A DNA stretch of 5,769 nt, taken from assembly GCA_035310015.1 (NCBI GenBank), contig DATGEO010000114.1, positions 1-5,769 on the forward strand, read 5' to 3'. Below, in pieces: positions 1 to 5,769 of this stretch (its first letter is position 1; every line of letters begins with the position of its first letter). The DNA is from DATGEO01 sp035310015 (lineage in GTDB: Bacteria > Chloroflexota > Dormibacteria > Dormibacterales > Dormibacteraceae). Position numbers and translations under genes: made by a program. The notes below the pieces were generated by a model. That model was not told where the DNA came from, did no database searches, and saw only the letters and a list, made by a program, of their open reading frames with translations.

Positions 1-506
1 AGGATGTTCTCGGTTCCGGTGACCGTCGGCAGGTCGAACACGATGCGCGCCCCTCGCAGCCGGTCGACCTCGGCGATCAGCTCGTCATGGCCCTCCTCGA
101 TGCGCGCGCCCATCTGCCGCAGCCCCCGCAGGTGCTGCTCCACGCGCCGGGCGCCGATGTCATCGCCGCCGGGACGCGGCACGCGCGCCTCGTGGAAGCG
201 GCCGATCAGCGCCCCGAGCATGAGGATGGTCGCGCGCATGCGCCGGCCTAGCTCGTCGGGCACGCCGGCCGAAGCTGCGCCGGCCGCGTTGATCTCGACC
301 GATCCCTCGCCGGTGCACGTACCGCCGATCGCGGTGATGATCTCCCCCATCACCCCTGTGTCCGTCACCTTCGGGACGTTGTTGAGGCGCACGGGCTTCG
401 ACGTCAGGAGGGCCGCCGCCATCTCGGGCAGGGCGGCGTTCTTGGAACCGCTTATGCAGATGCCGCCGGCGAGCTGGCTGCCGCCGGTGATCTTGAGAAC
501 GCGGTC
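1..506 (-). CDS. murA: UDP-N-acetylglucosamine 1-carboxyvinyltransferase MurA, N-terminal part (runs off the window)
   Basis: MurA transfers enolpyruvate from PEP to UDP-GlcNAc in the cytoplasm, the first committed step of peptidoglycan synthesis. The open frame gives about 165 residues matching the N-terminal portion of the roughly 420-residue family: ITGGSQLAGGICISGSKNAA (the K and N equal E. coli Lys22/Asn23), LNNVP, RMRATILMLG (Arg91), PGGDDIGARR (Arg120) and finally TVTGTENIL at the window edge. The residue aligned with catalytic Cys115 is Asp (codon 162-164), as in Mycobacterium tuberculosis and Chlamydia MurA, which implies fosfomycin insensitivity. Nearby, Pro121 is Arg and Asp123 is Glu. 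The start is unresolved. The family's N-terminus aligns to codons 498-509 (GCT, GAC, CGC, GTT), and no ATG, GTG, TTG or CTG occurs in frame there or for more than 150 nt upstream. The first ATG (420-422) would delete Lys22/Asn23. The end given here, 506, is an alignment-based estimate. The gene follows atpC directly and is probably cotranscribed with it. Family identity is very sure; the 5' end is not. Confidence 0.93.
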
Positions 507-909
507 AGCCGCGGCGTGCCCGCGCCAGCCGCAGGCGCGCCTCCGCCATCGCGAGCGCGGCCTGGAACTCGGTCTCCTCGGCTGCCGTGAGCGTGCCCTG
601 GAGTCGCTCCTGGGCGCGCTTTCGGGCCTCTTCCGCGCGCTCGACCGAGATCTCGTCCGCGTGCTCGGCCACGTCCGCCAGCACGGTGACGCGGTCGGGC
701 AGCACCTCGAGGAACCCGCCGCCGACGAACAGGAGCTCCTCTTTCCCGCCGTGCGTGATCTTCAGCGCCCCGGGCTTGAGGATGGTCATCAGCGCCGCGT
801 GGCGCGGCAGGATGCCGAGCTCGCCGTCCGCCCCGTTGGCGACGATGAAGTCCACGTCGCCCTCGAAGAGGCTGCGCTCGACGCTCACCACGCGAAGAGG
901 AACTGGCAT
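505..909 (-). CDS. atpC: F1Fo ATP synthase subunit epsilon
   Basis: Epsilon is part of the central stalk. It binds gamma and the c-ring, couples rotation to catalysis and can inhibit ATP hydrolysis through its C-terminal helices. The 134-residue product is of normal length. The N-terminal beta-sandwich covers roughly residues 1-83 and contains the family signature GELGILPRHAAL at 29-40. A charged helical C-terminal domain covers 85-134 (RAEEARKRAQERL and onward). The ATP-binding motif I(L)DxxRA described in Bacillus epsilon reads ISVERA at 87-92, so the Asp is Ser and nucleotide sensing may be weak or absent. The ATG at 907-909 is supported by a GAGGGG Shine-Dalgarno site eight nt upstream. 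Unlike the other genes of the cluster, it is separated from its upstream neighbour (atpD) by 101 nt containing two palindromes. Its TGA stop overlaps the inferred murA beginning. Confidence 0.97.
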   Translation of the reverse strand: MPVPLRVVSVERSLFEGDVDFIVANGADGELGILPRHAALMTILKPGALKITHGGKEELLFVGGGFLEVLPDRVTVLADVAEHADEISVERAEEARKRAQERLQGTLTAAEETEFQAALAMAEARLRLARARRG

Positions 910-917
910 CTAGGCGA

Positions 918-923
918 CCCCTC
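918..923 (-). promoter_or_regulatory. Ribosome binding site of atpC
   Basis: GAGGGG on the minus strand, eight nt before the atpC ATG. It is a good Shine-Dalgarno match, so atpC can be initiated independently despite the long gap after atpD. Confidence 0.75.
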
Positions 924-929
924 GAAGAA

Positions 930-949
930 CGCGTTGGTGCACAAACGCA
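930..949. promoter_or_regulatory. Palindromic repeat, copy A (putative operator proximal to atpC)
   Basis: This 20-bp site matches the perfect palindrome TGCGTTTGTGCACAAACGCA at 18 of 20 positions. Its inner 18 bp (931-948) differ from perfect dyad symmetry at one base pair only. It lies 20 nt before the atpC start, just upstream of the Shine-Dalgarno site, and is the sister of copy B at 971-990. Length and symmetry suit a dimeric transcription factor. A bound protein would sit close to the atpC initiation region, as a repressor or roadblock would. I do not recognise the motif as belonging to a named regulator. A role as an RNA hairpin is less likely for this copy, because only five base pairs form before an internal mismatch. 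Confidence 0.55.
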
Positions 950-970
950 TTGAATTCGCGAGAAATAGCA

Positions 971-990
971 CGCGTTTGCACACAAACGCA
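971..990. promoter_or_regulatory. Palindromic repeat, copy B (putative operator proximal to atpD)
   Basis: This second copy matches TGCGTTTGTGCACAAACGCA at 17 of 20 positions. Including one extra flanking base, copies A and B agree at 18 of 21 positions. Its start is 41 bp from that of copy A, close to four helical turns, so proteins on both sites would face the same side of the DNA. The 21-bp spacer (950-970) is AT-richer than its surroundings and includes GAATTC and TCGCGA. In RNA, this copy alone could form a 7-bp stem (GCGUUUG with CAAACGC) around a UGUG tetraloop. No U-tract follows, so it does not look like an intrinsic terminator. Confidence 0.55.
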
Positions 991-1010
991 GGAACCGAGG
1001 GCGCAGGTGA

Positions 1011-2456
1011 TCACTGGCGCTTCTTCATCTCCTCGCCCTGGGCCCGCGCCTCGTCGATGGTGCCGACCATGTAGAAGGCCTGCTCCGGCAGGTCGTCGTG
1101 CTTGCCCTCCAGGATCTCTTTGAACCCGCGCACCGTTTCCGGGATGGGCACGAGCTTACCCTCGCGCCCGGTGAAGCGCTGGGCGACGTTGAACGGCTGC
1201 GACAGGAAGCGCTGGATCTTGCGCGCCCGCGCCACGGTGAGCTTGTCGTCTTCGGAAAGCTCCTCCATGCCGAGGATGGCGATGATGTCCTGCAGGTCCT
1301 TGTAGCGCTGCAGCATCTTCTTCACGCCCTGCGCCGCGTCGTAGTGCTCCTGGCCGACGATCGAGGGCTCGACGAACCGACTGGACGAACCGAGCGGGTC
1401 GACCGCGGGATAGATGCCGATCTCCACCAGCGAGCGCTCGAGTCGCAGCGTGGCGCCGAGGTGCGCGAACACGGTCTGGATGGCCGGGTCGGTGTAGTCG
1501 TCGGCGGGCACGTACACCGCCTGCACCGACGTGATCGATCCCTTGCTGGTCGATGTGATGCGCTCCTCGAGCTCGCCCATCTCGGTCGCGAGGGTCGGCT
1601 GGTAGCCGACGGCGGACGGCATGCGGCCCAACAGCGCCGATACCTCGGAGCCCGCGAGCAGGTAGCGGAAGATGTTGTCGACGAAGAGCAGCGTGTCCGC
1701 GCCCTCTTCGTCGCGGAAGTACTCGGCCATCGTGAGACCGGTGAGCCCCACGCGCGCCCTGGCGCCCGGCGGCTCGTTCATCTGCCCGAAGACGAGCGCC
1801 GTCTGGGGGAGGACGTTCGCGTCCTGCATCTCCTTGTACATGTCGTTGCCTTCGCGCGTCCGCTCCCCCACCCCCGCGAAGACGGAGCGGCCCTTGTGGT
1901 GATAGGCGATGTTGCGGATGAGCTCCTGCACGATCACGGTCTTGCCCGTGCCCGCACCGCCGAAGAGGCCGATCTTCGAGCCCTTCGCGAACGTGCAGAT
2001 CAGGTCGACGACCTTGATACCCGTCTCCAGGATCTCGACCTTCGCCTGCTGTTCCGACACCGGCGGCGCGGGACGGTGGATGGGCCACCGCGGCGCGCCT
2101 TCGGGCGCGGGCTCGTCGTCGATCGCCTTGCCGATGACGTTGAACATGCGGCCGAGCGTCTCCACCCCGACCGGCACCGAGATCGGCGCGCCCGTCGCCA
2201 CGGCCTCGTCGCCGCGGCGGAAGCCTTCGGTGGCGTCCATCGCGATGCAGCGGACTACGTTGTCGCCGATCGCGCCCTCGACTTCGAGCACGACCGTGCG
2301 GCCGTCGCCCACCTTCACCTCGAGCGCCTCGAACAGCTCCGGCTGGTCGCCGGGCTCGAAGGTGACGTCGACCACGGCGCCGATGACCTGGCTCACGTGG
2401 CCCACGCGCTTCTTCGCCGCCGGCTTGCTCTGGGTCCGCGTCTTGGTGTCCGCCAT
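1011..2456 (-). CDS. atpD: F1Fo ATP synthase subunit beta (catalytic)
   Basis: Beta carries the catalytic nucleotide sites of the F1 head and makes ATP from ADP and phosphate as gamma rotates. The product has 481 residues. A lysine-rich extension of about 16 residues precedes the beta-barrel (from GHVSQVIGAVVDV). Visible motifs are the P-loop GGAGTGKT (166-173, usually GGAGVGKT), GVGERTREGND with catalytic Glu198, Walker B LLFVD ending at Asp260, AGSEVSALLGRMPSAVGYQP (268-287), the catch loop VPADDYTDPA (316-325), adenine-stacking Tyr349 in IYPAVDPL, and the lever motif EELSEDD (398-404, usually DELSEED). The usual HLDATTVLSR reads HLGATLRLER (332-341). The ATG at 2454-2456 is chosen because AGGGAG lies six nt upstream, and because any longer frame would run into atpG in a different frame without family similarity. 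It follows atpG by 11 nt and is followed by the palindrome-bearing gap. The essential residues are intact, so it should be functional. Confidence 0.98.
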   Translation of the reverse strand: MADTKTRTQSKPAAKKRVGHVSQVIGAVVDVTFEPGDQPELFEALEVKVGDGRTVVLEVEGAIGDNVVRCIAMDATEGFRRGDEAVATGAPISVPVGVETLGRMFNVIGKAIDDEPAPEGAPRWPIHRPAPPVSEQQAKVEILETGIKVVDLICTFAKGSKIGLFGGAGTGKTVIVQELIRNIAYHHKGRSVFAGVGERTREGNDMYKEMQDANVLPQTALVFGQMNEPPGARARVGLTGLTMAEYFRDEEGADTLLFVDNIFRYLLAGSEVSALLGRMPSAVGYQPTLATEMGELEERITSTSKGSITSVQAVYVPADDYTDPAIQTVFAHLGATLRLERSLVEIGIYPAVDPLGSSSRFVEPSIVGQEHYDAAQGVKKMLQRYKDLQDIIAILGMEELSEDDKLTVARARKIQRFLSQPFNVAQRFTGREGKLVPIPETVRGFKEILEGKHDDLPEQAFYMVGTIDEARAQGEEMKKRQ

Positions 2457-2462
2457 GTCCTT

Positions 2463-2468
2463 CTCCCT
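2463..2468 (-). promoter_or_regulatory. Ribosome binding site of atpD
   Basis: AGGGAG on the minus strand, six nt before the atpD ATG. Its first base is the last base of the atpG TGA stop, so termination of gamma and initiation of beta happen at the same spot. This site fixes the beta start at 2456. Confidence 0.75.
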
Positions 2469-3346
2469 CAGCTCGAGGCGCGCATTGCTTCCGCGCCACT
2501 GACGATTTCCATCAATTCGGTGGTGATGCCGGCCTGGCGAACCTTGTTCGCGTACAGGGTCAGGGCCTGGATCAGGTCGCCGGCCGCTGTGGTCGCGTTC
2601 TGCATCGCGATCATCTTGGCCGAGTACTCGCTGGCCTTGTTCTCGAGCACCGCCTGGAAGACCTGCGTCTCGACGTAGCGCGGAAGCAGCCCGTCCAGCA
2701 CGGACTCGGGGTCGGGCTCGTAGATGTAGTCGGCGCGCGGGCCCGACTGCTTCTGGTCGCCCTCCCGCTGCGGGATCTCGGCCGGGACGAGCGTCTGCAC
2801 CTTCGGCTCCTGGCGCATGGTCGAGACCCACTTCGCGTAGCAGAGGAGCACCGCGTCGGCGTTGCCCTTCGTGTATTCGTCGAGCGCGACCGTGATGACC
2901 GGCAGGACCTCGGCGACGGTCGGGCGGTCGGAGATGCCGCTCACCTCCGCGATCACCTGGCGCCGGTAGCGCAGCAGGAAGTCGCGGCCCTTGCGCCCGA
3001 TGGTCACGTAGCGCGGGTTGTCCGGGTAGTGCTCCTGCATGAAGCGCGTGGCCGCGCGGATGTTGTTGACGTTGACGGCGCCGCACAGGCCGCGGTCGGT
3101 GGTCACCAGGACCATGACCGCCCGCTTGCCCTCGCGCCGCACGAGGAACGGGTGCCTGTACTCGGTCGCCCGCTCGGTGGTCGTCTGCAGCACCTCGACC
3201 ATCTTCTCGGCGTACGGCCTGGCGGCCTGCACGGCCTGCTGCGCCCGGCGCAGCCGCGTGGCGGCCACGACCTGCATCGCCTTGGTGATCTTCTGCGTGT
3301 TCTTGATCGAATCGATGCGCCGGACGATGTCGCGATATGCGGGCAT
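2468..3346 (-). CDS. atpG: F1Fo ATP synthase subunit gamma (rotor shaft)
   Basis: Gamma is the asymmetric coiled-coil shaft that turns inside the alpha3-beta3 ring and drives the binding-change cycle. The product has 292 residues, normal for the family. The N-terminal helix begins RDIVRRIDSIKNTQKITKAM (5-24) and continues VVAATRLRRAQ. The Rossmann-like middle contains DRGLCGAVN (84-92). The segment YEPDPESVLDGLLPRYVE (209-226) precedes the C-terminal helix with ASEYSAKMIAMQNAT, LTLYANKVRQAGIT and the terminal EIVSG. In the C-terminal helix the common YNKxRQ pattern reads ANKVRQ. The ATG at 3344-3346 directly abuts the atpA TAG with no spacer. There is no strong Shine-Dalgarno site beyond the purine-rich AAGAAG of the alpha lysine codons, so translation is probably coupled to atpA. 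Confidence 0.97.
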   Translation of the reverse strand: MPAYRDIVRRIDSIKNTQKITKAMQVVAATRLRRAQQAVQAARPYAEKMVEVLQTTTERATEYRHPFLVRREGKRAVMVLVTTDRGLCGAVNVNNIRAATRFMQEHYPDNPRYVTIGRKGRDFLLRYRRQVIAEVSGISDRPTVAEVLPVITVALDEYTKGNADAVLLCYAKWVSTMRQEPKVQTLVPAEIPQREGDQKQSGPRADYIYEPDPESVLDGLLPRYVETQVFQAVLENKASEYSAKMIAMQNATTAAGDLIQALTLYANKVRQAGITTELMEIVSGAEAMRASS

Positions 3347-4963
<1,617 letters not shown>

Positions 4964-4972
4964 TCGGCCTTT

Positions 4973-4977
4973 CTCCT
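4973..4977 (-). promoter_or_regulatory. Ribosome binding site of atpA (supports a GTG start)
   Basis: AGGAG on the minus strand, overlapping the atpH TAG stop and nine nt before the GTG at 4961-4963. It is the main sequence support for initiating alpha at GTG; no ATG lies nearby in frame. Confidence 0.7.
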
Positions 4978-5506
4978 ATGAAGCGTCCGCCAGGCGGCGG
5001 CGCAGCTGCTGCAACTTGGTGGCGACGCTCGCGTCCACGAGCCGGTCGCCGTACTGGAGCTTCAATCCGCCGAGGATGCCCGGGTCGACGACGACGCTCA
5101 TACTCACGTCCTTGCCGAGCCGCTTCGACAGCTCGCGTGAGACGCGGTCGCGGTCCTGCGGATCGAGCTCGACCGCGGTCGTGACGGTGGCGCGCACGCG
5201 CCCGGCGGCATCGTCCGCCAGCGCTTCGAACGCCTCGACGACGCCACCGATCTCGCGCACCCGATCGCTTTCGATCAAAAGGCGCGCGAGGTTGGTGGCC
5301 TCAGGCTGGAGCCCACCCAGGGAGGTAAGCAGCTCCATGCGCCGCTCGCTCGAGATCGTCGGGTTCGCGAGGACCTCGGCGACCTCGGGGTTCGACATGA
5401 GCTCGCCAAGCGCCGCCAGCTGCTCGTGCCACTCTTCGACGCGCTTCTCCTCGGTCGCGAGCTCGAAGACGGCCCGCGCATACCTCTTAGCGGCTGCCGT
5501 CGCCAC
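4976..5506 (-). CDS. atpH: F1Fo ATP synthase subunit delta (OSCP family)
   Basis: Delta sits on top of F1 and joins the alpha N-termini to the b-subunit peripheral stalk, holding the stator against rotation. The product has 176 residues, normal for a stand-alone delta. The N-terminal helical domain starts with AAKRYARAVFELA (4-16) and includes NPEVAEVLANPTIS. The C-terminal domain carries the family hallmark VDPGILGGLKLQYGDRLVDA followed by SVATKLQQLRRRL. The start is GTG at 5504-5506, chosen because GGAGGT lies five nt upstream and the following ATAAAKRYA fits the usual N-terminus. The first 20 nt overlap the end of atpF, which suggests translational coupling between the two stator subunits. 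The gene is separate from b, unlike the fused b-delta of mycobacteria. Confidence 0.97.
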   Translation of the reverse strand: MATAAAKRYARAVFELATEEKRVEEWHEQLAALGELMSNPEVAEVLANPTISSERRMELLTSLGGLQPEATNLARLLIESDRVREIGGVVEAFEALADDAAGRVRATVTTAVELDPQDRDRVSRELSKRLGKDVSMSVVVDPGILGGLKLQYGDRLVDASVATKLQQLRRRLADAS

Positions 5507-5769
5507 TCGCCACCTCCGCGATCGCCCGCTCGATCAGCTGCTTGTGCTTCTGGTCGTCGAGCGTCTCCCCGATGACCTTCTCCGTCGCCTGGACCACGAG
5601 CCCCGCGACCTCGGAGCGGACCGACTGGATGGCCTTGTCGCGCTCCGCCTGGATCTCCTTGGTCGTCGCCTCCCGGATGCGCTTCGCCTCCTCTTCGGCC
5701 TTGGCCTTCAGCTCGGTGCGCAGCTGCTCCGCCGACTTGCCGGCCGCGTCGACCACGCCCTGCGCGGTC
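5487..5769 (-). CDS. atpF: F1Fo ATP synthase subunit b, C-terminal part (runs off the window)
   Basis: The b subunit forms the peripheral stalk that links the membrane a subunit to delta and F1. Only the last 93 residues are present, ending at TAA 5487-5489. The membrane helix and start codon lie beyond position 5769; the GTG at 5754-5756 is an internal Val codon. What remains is a long, highly charged helix: SAEQLRTELKAKAEEEAKRI, then ATTKEIQAERDKAIQSVRSE and VAGLVVQATEKVIGETLDD, the usual dimerisation and delta-binding region, followed by a short GDGSR end. The Ala/Glu/Lys spacing fits the b right-handed coiled coil. The call rests on this composition, on the A-x-L-x-V-x-A-x-E-K-V-I-G pattern and on its place directly before atpH. 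A b' subunit is possible but less likely. Confidence 0.92.
   Translation of the reverse strand, partial: TAQGVVDAAGKSAEQLRTELKAKAEEEAKRIREATTKEIQAERDKAIQSVRSEVAGLVVQATEKVIGETLDDQKHKQLIERAIAEVASGDGSR
5512..5517 (-). promoter_or_regulatory. Ribosome binding site of atpH inside atpF
   Basis: GGAGGT on the minus strand, five nt before the atpH GTG and embedded in the last codons of atpF. It is the strongest Shine-Dalgarno sequence in the window and decides the GTG start. Confidence 0.8.

Noticed and set aside
497..510. Programmed +1 frameshift joining atpC and murA at GGC TGA C
   Set aside because: The UGA-C context resembles the RF2 gene shift site, but GGC re-pairs poorly after a +1 slip and there is no clear internal Shine-Dalgarno stimulator. 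It is kept only as a minor option for the missing murA start.
950..970. Sigma-70-type promoter between the two palindromes
   Set aside because: TATTTC and TTCAAT resemble -10 boxes on the minus strand, but neither has a reasonable -35 box at 16-18 bp. This is too weak to annotate.
452..985. A 177-codon minus-strand frame starting in the palindrome region and overlapping atpC
   Set aside because: It is a frame shadow of atpC (Arg/Gly/Ala-rich, no motif) and ends within murA.
972..989. Intrinsic terminator between atpD and atpC
   Set aside because: The 7-bp stem is short, not especially GC-rich, and is followed by GUGCUAUUUCUC rather than a U-tract.
4..1074. A 356-codon open frame on the plus strand crossing murA, atpC, the spacer and the end of atpD
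   Set aside because: It crosses three real genes and the intergenic gap, and its Arg/Ser-rich translation matches nothing I recognise.
1098..2678. A 526-codon open frame on the plus strand opposite atpD
   Set aside because: Same artefact: it mirrors atpD codons, crosses into atpG and shows no family similarity.
1011..3086. A longer version of beta starting inside atpG
   Set aside because: The extra 210 N-terminal residues are atpG read out of frame. The ATG at 2454-2456 has a good Shine-Dalgarno site and fits the family N-terminus.

Overview
The window holds the 3' two-thirds of a bacterial F1Fo ATP synthase operon, followed by the start of a murA gene. All genes are on the minus strand, so transcription runs from high to low coordinates: atpF (b, 3' end only), atpH (delta), atpA (alpha), atpG (gamma), atpD (beta), atpC (epsilon), then murA (5' part only). 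atpB and atpE would be expected just beyond position 5769. The rest of murA lies before position 1.

The DNA is strongly GC-rich, and long antisense open frames shadow the real genes, as is usual at such composition. Separate b and delta genes argue against the mycobacterial type with a fused b-delta subunit. An atpC-murA neighbourhood is known from Gram-positive lineages. Some beta-subunit wording (DDYTDPA, LERS) reminds me of Chloroflexota-like sequences. I infer an uncultured, GC-rich soil- or sediment-type bacterium near the Actinomycetota/Chloroflexota/Dormibacterota region, but the phylum is not settled from this window.

The layout is very tight: atpF/atpH overlap by 20 nt, atpH-atpA are 12 nt apart, atpA-atpG abut exactly (TAG then ATG), and atpG-atpD are 11 nt apart. 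The exception is a 101-nt gap between atpD and atpC. It contains two near-identical copies of an 18-20 bp palindrome spaced 41 bp apart, which look like a paired operator. atpC and murA then abut or overlap. No gene-free stretch exceeds about 100 nt.

Functionally, alpha3-beta3-gamma-delta-epsilon form the F1 motor head, and b is the peripheral stalk tying it to the membrane Fo. The catalytic residues are present. MurA catalyses the first committed step of peptidoglycan synthesis. It carries Asp where most bacteria have the fosfomycin-reactive Cys115, and it lacks any ordinary start codon where one is expected.

This is a housekeeping locus. I see no mobile element, CRISPR array, RNA gene or undescribed multi-gene system. 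The items most worth a second look are the paired palindromes, the MurA Cys-to-Asp change, the missing murA start, and several substitutions at normally invariant F1 positions.
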